Part shown: positions 9,034 to 16,415 of the stretch, one piece after another | Layout: each line of letters starts with the position of its first letter | How positions within the stretch are numbered: position 1 is the stretch's first letter | Notes under the pieces: generated by a model | What the model saw: only the letters and a program-made list of their open reading frames with translations | Databases searched by the model: none | What the model was told of the DNA's origin: nothing | DNA from: JACVRW01 sp963827065 | Lineage (GTDB): Bacteria; Actinomycetota; Thermoleophilia; Solirubrobacterales; Thermoleophilaceae | Assembly (NCBI GenBank): GCA_963827065.1 | Contig: CAWGZM010000011.1 | Span: forward strand, 1 to 64,000 | Direction: 5' to 3' | Length of the DNA stretch: 64,000 nt | Program-made: the position numbers and the translations under genes

Positions 9034-9187
9034 TACAATCGAAGTGTGTCCGGGCTCAGAGGAAACGGTGCTCATAACTGCCGGGGTCGGGATCGATTGA
9101 GCGGATGGTCGACCCAGATCCGGCGAGGCCTGGGCTGAGTCCCAGCACCGCGGCGCGCCAATAGACGCGCCGCACGGGTGAGGCAGC
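9034..9187 (+). other. candidate structured non-coding RNA between convergent genes
   Basis: This gene-free stretch starts with a -10-like TACAAT (9034-9039) preceded 17 bases earlier by a weak TGGCGA. Several stem-loops follow: GGGTCG/CGACCC around 9097-9117, CTGGG/CCCAG around 9130-9145, and GCGGCGCG (9150-9157) with CGCGCCGC (9166-9173). It ends at a strong terminator. I could not match it to SRP RNA, tmRNA, cobalamin or other common riboswitch motifs. No plus-strand gene follows, so a riboswitch is unlikely. Confidence 0.3.
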
Positions 9188-9213
9188 ACGGGCGCCCCCT
9201 CGGGGGCGCCCGT
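9188..9213. terminator. bidirectional hairpin terminator
   Basis: A perfect 12-bp inverted repeat (ACGGGCGCCCCC and its complement) with a 2-nt centre lies between the convergent phosphatase and glycerate kinase genes. It could stop transcription in both directions. Confidence 0.65.
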
Positions 9214-9226
9214 AGCTATTCGGGCC

Positions 9227-10189
9227 TCAGACGAGCGCGCGGCCCGCTGCCTCGAGTTCCTGGAGGGTCGTCGCCTCCGTGACCGATGCGAGGTCGATGA
9301 TGCGCTCGTCGAACGCGTCGAGCGCGTTGCTGCCGACGATCGCGTGGCAGGTGACGCCGCCCTGGCGGCAGCGCGTCGCCAGCTCGCCGACGATCTTGCC
9401 GGCGAGCGTCTGCGAGTCGAGCCGCCCCTCGCCGGTCGCCACGAACGCGGCATCTCTCATAAGCGGGTCGAAGCCGATCGCATCGAGCACGTAGGGCGCG
9501 CCCGCCACGAGTCGCGCGCCGTGCGCAGCCCAGAGGCCGCCCGAGAGACCGCCCGCCGCGCCCGTCATCGGCTCGCCGCGCGGGTCGCGCCGCAGCTTTG
9601 CCGCGAGCTCGTGGAGGCGGCGCTCGAGACGCTCGACCAGCGCCGGATCGGCGCCCTTCTGCGGCCCGAACACGCTCGGGGCCTTCTCGAAGGGGGTACG
9701 GACGTCGCACAACACCTCGAGCTCGGGGCTGATGCCGGCCTCCTCGAGTGCCTCGAGGGCACCGGCCCCTCCATCGGTCGTGGCCGAGCCGCCGACCGTC
9801 ACCAGCACGCGTTCCGCGCCCGCCTCCACTGCAGCCACGATCAGCTCACCGGTGCCGCGCGTGGAGGCGGCCCAGGCGTCGCGCTCGTCTGCCGCCACGA
9901 GGCCGAGCCCGCTCGCCTGGGCGGTCTCGACAACGGCGCCGCCATCCGGCAGAAGAGCGAAGCGCGCCTCGAGCGGGCGTCCGAGCGGGTCGGGAGCGGT
10001 GACGCTGCGCAGCTCGCCGCCAAGTGCGTTCACGAGCACGTCCATCGTGCCCTCGCCGCCGTCCGCCACCGGAAGCTCGATCGCCTCGCGCTCGGCGGAG
10101 CGCAGCCCGGCCGCGATCGCCCCTGCCACCTCGGGCGCGGAGAAGGTCCCCTTGAACGAGTCCGGCGCGACCAGGACCGGCTGCGTCAT
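9227..10189 (-). CDS. glycerate kinase (GarK/GlxK family)
   Basis: The 320-residue protein phosphorylates glycerate. It has the family N-terminus VLVAPDSFKGTFSAPEVA, the conserved PVADGGEGT, the nucleotide/substrate loop VTVGGSATTDGGAGAL and the C-terminal VATGEGRLDSQTLAGK. Length is slightly below the family's usual ~370-380. It overlaps the upstream macrodomain gene by four bases, so the two are translationally coupled. It sits across a terminator from the glucosylglycerate genes. Glycerate freed by hydrolysis of that solute is a possible substrate, but this link is inference. Confidence 0.9.
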   Translation of the reverse strand: MTQPVLVAPDSFKGTFSAPEVAGAIAAGLRSAEREAIELPVADGGEGTMDVLVNALGGELRSVTAPDPLGRPLEARFALLPDGGAVVETAQASGLGLVAADERDAWAASTRGTGELIVAAVEAGAERVLVTVGGSATTDGGAGALEALEEAGISPELEVLCDVRTPFEKAPSVFGPQKGADPALVERLERRLHELAAKLRRDPRGEPMTGAAGGLSGGLWAAHGARLVAGAPYVLDAIGFDPLMRDAAFVATGEGRLDSQTLAGKIVGELATRCRQGGVTCHAIVGSNALDAFDERIIDLASVTEATTLQELEAAGRALV

Positions 10190-10671
10190 AGCTCCTCGCT
10201 GAAGGCGCGCTCGGCGGCGTCGCCGTGGACAGCGAACACGATCCGCTCGAGCGAGCCGTCGTGCTCATGCGCCACCCCGACCATAATTCCGGCGGCCTCC
10301 TCGAGCGGAAAGCCGCCGACGCCGGTGCCGAAGGCCACGAGCGCGAGCGAGCGGCAGCCGAGCTCCTCGGCCTTCGCCAGCGTCGAGCGGGTGGCCTGCT
10401 CGATGATCTGGGCCGAGGTCGGGCCGCCGAGCTCCATGGTGGCGGCGTGAATCACCCAACGGGCCGGCAGCTCGCCGGCCGTCGTCTCGATCGCGGCACC
10501 GAGCTCGATCGGCGCCCGCTCGTCGGACTCGCGCTGGATCTCGGGCCCGCCCGCCCGTGAGATCGCGCCCGCCACACCGCCGCCGTGCATCAGCCCGGTG
10601 TTGGCGGCGTTGGCGATGGCGTCGACCTCGAGCTTGGTCACGTCCGCCTGGAGGACTTCCAGCTTCGCCAT
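10186..10671 (-). CDS. macrodomain protein (ADP-ribose / O-acetyl-ADP-ribose hydrolase type)
   Basis: The 161-residue protein is a single macrodomain. The adenosine-binding strand is followed by AIANAANTGLMHGGGVAGAI, which holds the NAAN and GGGVAGAI signatures, and the second phosphate-binding loop is AFGTGVGGFP. Such proteins hydrolyse O-acetyl-ADP-ribose or remove ADP-ribose from acidic residues. The asparagines needed for MacroD-type catalysis are visible. It is the first gene of a two-gene unit with glycerate kinase (4-base overlap), an unusual pairing with no obvious biochemical logic. Confidence 0.88.
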   Translation of the reverse strand: MAKLEVLQADVTKLEVDAIANAANTGLMHGGGVAGAISRAGGPEIQRESDERAPIELGAAIETTAGELPARWVIHAATMELGGPTSAQIIEQATRSTLAKAEELGCRSLALVAFGTGVGGFPLEEAAGIMVGVAHEHDGSLERIVFAVHGDAAERAFSEEL

Positions 10672-10762
10672 GCCTCGTATCCTGCCGATGTCGATCTCGG
10701 CAGTGCCCGTTCGTCATTAGATCGAACGCGGCCGCCCGGGTCGCGCGACGAGAGGAGTCCCG

Positions 10763-11158
10763 ATGAAGTACCTGTTGCTGCTGTTCGGCGACGAGAGCAG
10801 CTGGGCCGACATGACTGAGGAGGAGGCCGGCGCCGAGCTGGCCGCCTACGAGCGCTACGGCGAGGAGGCGACCAAGGCGGGCGTGTTCGTGGCCGGCGAG
10901 GGGCTCCAGCCCACGAGCACCGCAACGACCATGCGGATCGCGGGTGGCGAGCGCATCCTCTCCGACGGCCCTTTCGCAGAGACGAAGGAGCAGCTCGGCG
11001 GCTTCTACGTGCTCGACTGCAAGGACCTCGACGATGCTCTCGGCTGGGCGGAGCGCTGCCCCGCCTCCGGGAGCGGCTCGATCGAGATCCGCCCGGTGAT
11101 GGACTACGAGGCGGTCGGCTACGGCGAGTCCGGTGACTCAGGGGATGTGTCGCGATGA
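10763..11158 (+). CDS. YCII-related DGPF-domain protein (first copy)
   Basis: This 131-residue soluble protein of the YciI-like ferredoxin fold has the signature ILSDGPFAETKEQLGGFY. The protein begins MKYLLLLFGDESSW and the gene has a GAGAGGAG ribosome-binding site just upstream. It is followed, with a four-base overlap, by a second DGPF protein and then an ECF sigma factor. That arrangement is the hallmark of the ECF42 group, where DGPF proteins replace an anti-sigma factor. The biochemical activity of DGPF proteins is unknown. Confidence 0.88.
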   Translation: MKYLLLLFGDESSWADMTEEEAGAELAAYERYGEEATKAGVFVAGEGLQPTSTATTMRIAGGERILSDGPFAETKEQLGGFYVLDCKDLDDALGWAERCPASGSGSIEIRPVMDYEAVGYGESGDSGDVSR

Positions 11159-11550
11159 GATTCCTGCTGACCATCTATGACGACGAGCGACGCCGGGCAT
11201 CGGTGGGCGAGGAGGACGCCAAGGCCGAGATCGACGCCTACTGGGCGCTCGACAACGATGCGACCGCCGCGGGCGTGTTCGTGGACAGCGCCGGTCTCTA
11301 TCCGACCGAGGCCGCCAGGACGCTGCGGATCCGAGATGGCGAGCAGAGGGTGACCGACGGGCCGTTCGCGGAGACGAAGGAGCAGCTCGGCGGCTACTAC
11401 CTGCTCGAGTGCGGGAGCATCGAGGAGGCGCTCGGGTGGGCGGCCAAGGTCCCCGCGGCCGCCACCGGTTCGGTCGAAGTGCGCCAGGAAATGGACTACG
11501 AGGCCGCCGGCTTCCCCAACCCGGCGGCGGAGGCGGCGCGGTCGACCTAG
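11155..11550 (+). CDS. YCII-related DGPF-domain protein (second copy)
   Basis: The product has 131 residues, like its upstream neighbour, and is clearly paralogous: both have DGPFAETKEQLGG near residue 70 and a C-terminal MDYEA. It probably arose by tandem duplication. The ATG overlaps the previous gene's stop (ATGA) and the stop lies 17 bases before the proposed start of the sigma factor. Co-transcription with the sigma factor is therefore very likely. The two copies differ enough (for example VDSAGLYPTEAARTLRIRDG against VAGEGLQPTSTATTMRIAGG) to have separate roles. Confidence 0.88.
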   Translation: MRFLLTIYDDERRRASVGEEDAKAEIDAYWALDNDATAAGVFVDSAGLYPTEAARTLRIRDGEQRVTDGPFAETKEQLGGYYLLECGSIEEALGWAAKVPAAATGSVEVRQEMDYEAAGFPNPAAEAARST

Positions 11551-11567
11551 GAGACAGCGCGGCGGTC

Positions 11568-12779
11568 GTGGACCGGCTGTTCCGGCGCGAGTCGGGGCGG
11601 GCGGTGGCGACGCTGATCCGGATCCTCGGCGACATCGACCTCGCCGAGGAGGCGGTGCAGGAGGCCTGGGCGGTCGCGCTCGAGCGCTGGCCACGCGACG
11701 GCCTGCCCGACAACCCGGGCGCCTGGATCGTGCGCACCGCCCGCAACGGCGCCATCGACCGCCTGCGCCGCGAGCGCCGCTATCAGGACAAGCTGCGCGA
11801 GCTCGAGGCGCTCGACCGGCCCGCTTCCGCCGACGACGACATGAGCCCGATCCCCGACGACCGGCTGAGCCTCTTCTTCACCTGCTGCCACCCGGCGCTC
11901 GCGCCCGACGCGCGCGTTGCGCTCACGCTTCGTCTGCTCGGAGGCCTGTCGACACCCGAGGTGGCGCGCGCCTTCCTCGCGCGCGAGACCGCGATGCAGC
12001 AGCGGATCGTCCGCGCCAAGCGCAAGATCCGCGACGCCGGGATCCCGTACCAGGTGCCCGAGGATCACGAGCTGCCCGACCGGCTGCGGTCCGTGCTCGC
12101 CGCCCTCTACCTCATCTTCAACGAGGGCTATCTCGCGACGAGCGCGGACACGCTCGTGCGCCGTGAGCTCTGCGACGAGGCGATCCGGCTGACCCGGGTG
12201 CTGGGCCACCTGATGCCCGACGAGCCCGAGGTCTCCGCGCTGCTCGCGCTGATGCTGCTGCACCACTCGCGCCGCGATGCGCGCGTCGGTGCCGACGGCG
12301 CGCTGGTCCTGCTGGAGGACCAGGACCGTTCACGGTGGCGACTCGACGAGATCGAGGAGGGGCTGCGGCTGGCGGCAGCGCGGCCGGCCGAGCCGGCGGG
12401 GCCGTACGCACTCCAGGCCGCCATCGCCGCCGAGCACGGCCGGGCGCTCACCCCCGGCACCACCGACTGGGCGCGGATCGCCGCGCTGTACGAGCGGCTC
12501 ATGGAGATCTCGCCTTCGGCCGTCGTCGCGCTGAACCACGCGGTGGCGGTCGCGATGGCGCAGGGGCCGCAGGCCGGCCTCGAGCTGATCGCCGAGATCG
12601 AGGCGTCGGGGAAGCTCGACGGCTACCACCTCCTCCACTCGGCGCGGGCGGACCTGCTGGGGCGTCTCGGGCGCTCGGCCGAGTCGGCCGCCGCTTACCG
12701 GCGGGCCGTCGAGCTCGTCTCGAATCCGGTCGAGCGCGCCTTCCTCGAGCGCCGGCTCGCCGAGGCCGAGAGTGGCTGA
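11568..12779 (+). CDS. ECF42-like RNA polymerase sigma factor with long C-terminal extension
   Basis: The 403-residue product has ECF regions 2 (ATLIRILGDIDLAEEAVQEA) and 4 (LTLRLLGGLSTPEVARAFL, ending at about residue 160). A ~230-residue helical, TPR-like extension follows (DUF6596-type: YLIFNEGY, ALMLLHHSRRDAR, LNHAVAVAMAQGP). The ECF42 group has exactly this layout and is encoded beside DGPF proteins. The extension is thought to regulate the sigma factor instead of an anti-sigma. I use GTG 11568; an upstream non-ATG start cannot be excluded because GGAGA lies 13 bases before it. Confidence 0.88.
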   Translation: MDRLFRRESGRAVATLIRILGDIDLAEEAVQEAWAVALERWPRDGLPDNPGAWIVRTARNGAIDRLRRERRYQDKLRELEALDRPASADDDMSPIPDDRLSLFFTCCHPALAPDARVALTLRLLGGLSTPEVARAFLARETAMQQRIVRAKRKIRDAGIPYQVPEDHELPDRLRSVLAALYLIFNEGYLATSADTLVRRELCDEAIRLTRVLGHLMPDEPEVSALLALMLLHHSRRDARVGADGALVLLEDQDRSRWRLDEIEEGLRLAAARPAEPAGPYALQAAIAAEHGRALTPGTTDWARIAALYERLMEISPSAVVALNHAVAVAMAQGPQAGLELIAEIEASGKLDGYHLLHSARADLLGRLGRSAESAAAYRRAVELVSNPVERAFLERRLAEAESG

Positions 12780-12782
12780 GCC

Positions 12783-13097
12783 TCAGGCCGGCTCGATGGT
12801 GTCCGTCACCTCGTAGTGCTTGACGAGCGGATCGCTCTCGATCAGGTACTGCTCGTCGCCGGGGTAGAGGACGGCCTTCTCGATGTCGTCCCCAGCGAAC
12901 GCGCGGATCGCGTCCCGCGAGTCCCAGAAGCTGAGCGTGATGAACTCAGTGCGCCCGTCCTCGTCGCGGCGCAGCATGTGGGCGCCCCGGTTGCCCGACG
13001 TCCTCGCGTACTCGCGGAAGCCCGTATCACGGATGTAGTCGGCGTAGACCTCGGCGTCCTCGGTGCGAACCACGCCTCTCCAGATGCGGGCGATCAT
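12783..13097 (-). CDS. ABM-type ferredoxin-fold protein
   Basis: The 104-residue cytoplasmic protein resembles antibiotic-biosynthesis-monooxygenase-like (ABM/dimeric alpha-beta barrel) proteins. Features are IARIWRGVV at the N-terminus, REYARTSGNRGAHML, and FITLSFWDSRDAIRAFAG. The start is ATG 13097 with GAGAAG upstream. It converges on the ECF sigma gene with a 3-base gap. Known relatives are small oxidoreductases or stress proteins; no specific substrate can be assigned. Its location beside two other ferredoxin-fold DGPF proteins may be coincidental. Confidence 0.75.
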   Translation of the reverse strand: MIARIWRGVVRTEDAEVYADYIRDTGFREYARTSGNRGAHMLRRDEDGRTEFITLSFWDSRDAIRAFAGDDIEKAVLYPGDEQYLIESDPLVKHYEVTDTIEPA

Positions 13098-13105
13098 CTT
13101 CTCTC

Positions 13106-13194
13106 CTTGGTCTAAGTCCAGGTTTTCCCCGAGCGTTCCGCCGCTGGTGATCTCGGTCGCTGCCTAGCTCCGGGATACTGCCAGGCGGTGTCGC
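13106..13194. repeat. degenerate direct repeat, copy A (upstream of the SnoaL-like gene)
   Basis: About 85 bases resemble 13616-13700. They share CTTGGTCT, then GAGCGTTCCGCCGCTGGTGA (copy B GAGCGTCCCGCCGCTCGTGA), CTAG, and GGCGGT before TCGC. The copy ends on the GTG start of the SnoaL-like gene. Confidence 0.55.
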
Positions 13195-13613
13195 AGGAGA
13201 AAGTTGCACTGATCCGCAAGGCTTTCGAGGGGGGTAGGTGGCCTGCGGGGACGGCGGAGACCTACTGGCACCCGGAGCTCGAGTACGTAGAGGACCCACG
13301 TTGGCCCGGCGCCTCCAGGTACAAGGGTCGCGCGGCGGTCCTCCGCTGCTTCGAGAACTACCTGGAGGCTTTGGGCCCTGTGGAGGACTGGGTGCTCACG
13401 GTGGAGCGTGTCCTCGACGCTGGTCCACGCCAAGTGGCGTTCCTCCGGATGCAAAGCCCCGCTTCGACTAGCGGGCTCCCGTGGGAGCGCTTGTGGGGCC
13501 GCGTAGTGGAAATTAGGGAGGAACGCATCATCTACCTCCGGGCCTATTACGAGCCAGGCGAGGCCCTCGAACCCGTCGGGCTGCCGAAGCAGGCAGGGAC
13601 TCAGGGCCAGTAA
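13188..13613 (+). CDS. SnoaL-like / NTF2-fold protein
   Basis: The 141-residue protein has the NTF2-like pattern: an N-terminal helix (KVALIRKAFEGG), YWHPELEYVED, a buried GRAAVLRCFENYLEAL helix, then beta-strands ending in RIIYLRAYYEPGEALE. Such proteins are small ligand-binding or isomerase/hydrolase folds of many functions. It starts at GTG 13188. Its third-codon GC is lower than in neighbouring genes, and it is flanked by two copies of a degenerate repeat. This suggests it was duplicated or moved here. No catalytic residues can be assigned. Confidence 0.75.
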   Translation: MSQEKVALIRKAFEGGRWPAGTAETYWHPELEYVEDPRWPGASRYKGRAAVLRCFENYLEALGPVEDWVLTVERVLDAGPRQVAFLRMQSPASTSGLPWERLWGRVVEIREERIIYLRAYYEPGEALEPVGLPKQAGTQGQ

Positions 13614-13615
13614 CG

Positions 13616-13700
13616 CTTGGTCTGCGTCTACGTTTGGCCTGAGCGTCCCGCCGCTCGTGATCCCGCTCGCCTAGTTTGCGCGCCCGGCTGGCGGTCTCGC
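13616..13700. repeat. degenerate direct repeat, copy B
   Basis: This is the second copy of the sequence that precedes the SnoaL-like gene. At the position of that gene's GTG start it has GTC, and the following bases do not encode a SnoaL-like protein. It looks like the orphaned 5' region of a lost paralogue. Confidence 0.5.
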
Positions 13701-14156
13701 CGCGCCGCTCGGCCGCTCGTAGGGGTGAGCAACGTCACACCCAAGCGCTGGTGTTCAGCCAGCATCGGGAGAGACCCGTGAGACACAGAAAGCGGGAAGC
13801 CAACCGAGGAGGCCCTCGGATGCCGTACATCAACCGTCGTGAAGGAGAAGGCGGGACCGCCGATGACCAGACGTGGTCCTATGTGGTCGGCAGCTTTTGC
13901 AGTAGCCCCACCCCCAAGGTGGTCCACGCAACCTTTCCCACCGGATCGTTCGCAACCACTCAGTGGCACGAGAACCGACAGGCGATAACGATCCCGGCGG
14001 CTAAGGACGTCTTCGCCGGTGCACCGGCGAGCGCCTGAGCACCGACCGACCAGGGCGGCGATCCGCTCCGGGTCGCCGCCTGAGTTTCGTGTATCAGCCA
14101 CGAGCACCGTGGCATCAGCTGCACGTGCCGATGATGTCAGCGTGAACCCGACCCTC
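13701..14156. other. low-coding-potential stretch with one doubtful small ORF (13820-14038, +)
   Basis: No gene here is convincing. The best candidate is a 72-residue plus-strand frame from ATG 13820 to TGA 14038 (MPYINRREGEGGTADDQ...), with no recognised family. Its third-position GC is clearly below that of the neighbours. Minus-strand frames across it look like Arg/Gly-rich shadows. Together with the adjacent repeat, this suggests gene remnants or horizontally acquired DNA. Confidence 0.35.
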
Positions 14157-14765
14157 CTACGGGCGAGCGCCCGACATGGGCTGCCCCGTCGAGGTGCCGT
14201 GCTCGGACGCCTTGCTGCCGCGGAATTCGATCCCGCCGCCTGCCTCCCCGATGCGGGTTGCGGTAACGGCCTCGTCCTTCATCTCGATGGCGGAGGCTGC
14301 TCTTGGCGGCGCTGGGGAGAAGCGCCAGTCCCCGTCGTAGCGCGTGCTTGGCGACGGCCCCAAGATGCCGGGGTCACCGTCGTAGCGCGTGCTTGGCGAC
14401 GGCCCCAAGATGCCGGGGTCGCCGTCGTAGCGCGTGCTTGGCGACGGCCCCAAGATGCCGGGGTCGCTGCCGTAGGGCCTGCCCGGCGGCGGGGCGGGCA
14501 CGGTGCCCCGGCCGAAGGGGGCGCCGAGCTGCGCCGACCAGAGTGAGCTGAGCGCTTCGACTCGGTGCCTTTCCTTCGGGGTAAGCGCGCTCAGCGGATT
14601 CACAGACCTGGCGCTGGTGGCAACCTCGTCCTCCGTCGCCAGGATCACGACCGCGGCCGTAAGGCCCACGAGGGCGACTGTCGCGACGGCGAGCAGCGCC
14701 CGCAGACGGGTGAAGTGGGAGCGGAGAACGACCGTGGGCTGCTGTCCGGGAATTGCCTCGCCCAT
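14157..14765 (-). CDS. single-pass membrane protein with tandem 15-residue repeats
   Basis: The 202-residue protein has a short N-terminal cytoplasmic part, one membrane helix at about residues 25-46 (ALLAVATVALVGLTAAVVIL), and an extracytoplasmic tail. The tail holds three near-identical copies of YDGDPGILGPSPSTR plus a degenerate one. I start it at ATG 14765, which has a GGAGG box five bases upstream; an ATG 66 bases earlier has none. The DNA repeats are 45 bp and almost identical, so copy number may vary between strains. I recognise no family. The tail is likely a flexible surface stalk. Confidence 0.65.
   Translation of the reverse strand: MGEAIPGQQPTVVLRSHFTRLRALLAVATVALVGLTAAVVILATEDEVATSARSVNPLSALTPKERHRVEALSSLWSAQLGAPFGRGTVPAPPPGRPYGSDPGILGPSPSTRYDGDPGILGPSPSTRYDGDPGILGPSPSTRYDGDWRFSPAPPRAASAIEMKDEAVTATRIGEAGGGIEFRGSKASEHGTSTGQPMSGARP
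14332..14466. repeat. 45-bp in-frame tandem repeat, three copies
   Basis: There are three consecutive units (14332-14376, 14377-14421, 14422-14466), each beginning CCGTCGTAGCGCGTGCTTGG and differing at only one position, the unit's last base (A in the first copy, G in the others). A degenerate partial copy follows. The units lie within the membrane protein gene and keep its reading frame. Confidence 0.9.
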
Positions 14766-14906
14766 GACTGCCTCCGGTCTGAGAGGGACCGCCTCGGCGG
14801 CTTGCCCGGTGGTATTTGCATGGAACGGCATCTGAGACGAGCATGCCGCGAACCGGTTGCGCCTCAGTCACAGGGCGGTAACGGGGCGGAAACGGAGGCG
14901 CTCGGC

Positions 14907-16415
14907 TCAGCGGCGGCGGACGCGAACGGTGCGCCGCACGACGCGCGAGCGATTGCCGGCGGCGTCGGTCGCACGCAGCCTGAGGCGCACGGAGGCGCGC
15001 CGGCCACGCCGTAGTCCGCGGCGAAGGATTCGCACCTGCCGGCGCTTCAGCTTCACCTTGAGACGCACCCGCCGGCCGCTCTGCGAAGCGCGGGCAACCC
15101 GCCTCGCGCCGATCATCCTGTGCGTTCGCTTCCCGACCCTGAGCACGGCGGCCGCCCTGATCGTGCAGCGCTCGTCGCAGCTCGCGCGGGCGACGGCGCC
15201 GCGCAGCTTGAGGACGCGCTGGCGGCGCTTGACGCGCACGCGGAGCCGAGGCGCGCGGGTGTCACCTGCAACCGCCAGCGGCGGAGGTGCCCCGGGCGCC
15301 GGGTCGACGTCGATTCGGAGGATCTTCCCGAGCAGCGAGCCGAGGCTCTGGGCGTCGCCCTCGGGGTCGCCCTGCGTGCCGCCGTCCCCGGTCGAGAGAT
15401 AGAGGTAACCGTCGGAGCCGAACTGCAGCTGGCCGCCGTTGTGATTGTCGGCCTGCGAATGCGCGATCGTCATCACGTTGCGCCGCGTAGAGGGATCGGC
15501 CGTGTTCGGGTTCGAGCCCGAGCGCCGCAGCACGTCGAGCGCCAGATTGCCGGCGTTGTCGTTGTAGAAGACGAAGACGCGCCCCGACGCCGCGTAGTCG
15601 GGCGCGACCGCCACGGAGAGGAGGCCCTGCTCGCCGCCCGTCAGGACGATCGGGTCGAGGTTGATGAACTCGTGGTTCTGACCGGCCGCACGGAGCAGGA
15701 GCCGCCCGCCCAGCTCAGCGATGAAGAGGCGGTCCGGATCGCCGTAGGGGGCGGCCACGGCCGAGGGCTGATTGAAGGTCCCGACGGACGTGGCGCTCAG
15801 GGTGTTGCCGGTCGCCGAGAGCCGCGAGACGGCACCTGCGAGCGACGTTACGTAGAGCTGCCCGACGCCGTCCTCCCCGAACGACGAGAGGCTCGGAATG
15901 TTGAGTCCGGTTCCCCCGACCGGTCCGCCGCCGGCGTTCATCACGAAGAGCTGCGAGCCGCCGAAGCGACCGAACAGGTATCTGCCCACGTAGGAGCCGA
16001 GACTCGAGTGGCGGGCAACGTACCCGCCGACGACAGGCTGGCTCGTCGGTGAGTAGGTGTGCTGCGGCGGCTTGTAGTTCTGCGGGACACAGGCCTGAGG
16101 CCCGCTGGCGTCACCCTCCCAGCAGGGCCAGCCGAAGTTGGCGCCCGCGCTCTGGGACCGCGGCACGAAGGTGATCTCCTCCTGCACCGTGCCGCCGACG
16201 TCGCCGACGTACATGTCGCCGGTCAGCCGGTCGAAGGACCAGCGGAACGGGTTGCGCAGGCCGTAGGCGTACACCTCGCCCCGCGCTCCCGGCACAGCCA
16301 CGAACGGGTTGTCCGGCGGGACCTCGTACGCCGGCTGGGCCTGCGCGCTCGGGGCAAGCGTGGCCAGCGCCACGAGCGCCCCGATCGTCAGTCGCGCAGC
16401 TGAGAGGTGAGGCAC
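14907..16415 (-). CDS. secreted PQQ-type sugar/sorbosone dehydrogenase, circularly permuted
   Basis: The 502-residue protein has a signal peptide (LTIGALVALATLAPSAQAQ) and a beta-propeller of the soluble aldose dehydrogenase (YliI/GSDH) family. An Arg/Lys-rich Ig-like tail of ~115 residues ends it. All family motifs are present, but in rotated order. PPDNPF, YAYGLRNPFRWSFDR, GDVGGTVQEE and NFGWPCWEG, normally in the C-terminal half, come first. The normal N-terminal blades follow: DRLFIAELGGRLLL, GGEQGLLSVAVAPDY, HNGGQLQFGSDGYLYLSTGD and LLGKILRIDVDP. The cut lies in the loop between LRIDVDP and PPDNPF. The start GTG 16415 overlaps the ligase stop by 28 bases. Catalytic His (HNGG) is retained. 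Substrate unknown. Confidence 0.85.
   Translation of the reverse strand: MPHLSAARLTIGALVALATLAPSAQAQPAYEVPPDNPFVAVPGARGEVYAYGLRNPFRWSFDRLTGDMYVGDVGGTVQEEITFVPRSQSAGANFGWPCWEGDASGPQACVPQNYKPPQHTYSPTSQPVVGGYVARHSSLGSYVGRYLFGRFGGSQLFVMNAGGGPVGGTGLNIPSLSSFGEDGVGQLYVTSLAGAVSRLSATGNTLSATSVGTFNQPSAVAAPYGDPDRLFIAELGGRLLLRAAGQNHEFINLDPIVLTGGEQGLLSVAVAPDYAASGRVFVFYNDNAGNLALDVLRRSGSNPNTADPSTRRNVMTIAHSQADNHNGGQLQFGSDGYLYLSTGDGGTQGDPEGDAQSLGSLLGKILRIDVDPAPGAPPPLAVAGDTRAPRLRVRVKRRQRVLKLRGAVARASCDERCTIRAAAVLRVGKRTHRMIGARRVARASQSGRRVRLKVKLKRRQVRILRRGLRRGRRASVRLRLRATDAAGNRSRVVRRTVRVRRR

Noticed and set aside
9034..9213. cobalamin riboswitch or SRP RNA
   Set aside because: AGGAAACGGTG gave a superficial match to cobalamin elements, but no B12 box is seen and there is no downstream gene on that strand; the SRP GGAAGGAAGCAGCC-type core is absent.
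13628..14107. 159-residue minus-strand frame
   Set aside because: Weak composition, no ribosome-binding site, and covers repeat copy B; likely spurious.
14332..14466. possible CRISPR array
   Set aside because: The units are contiguous in-frame coding repeats with no spacers.
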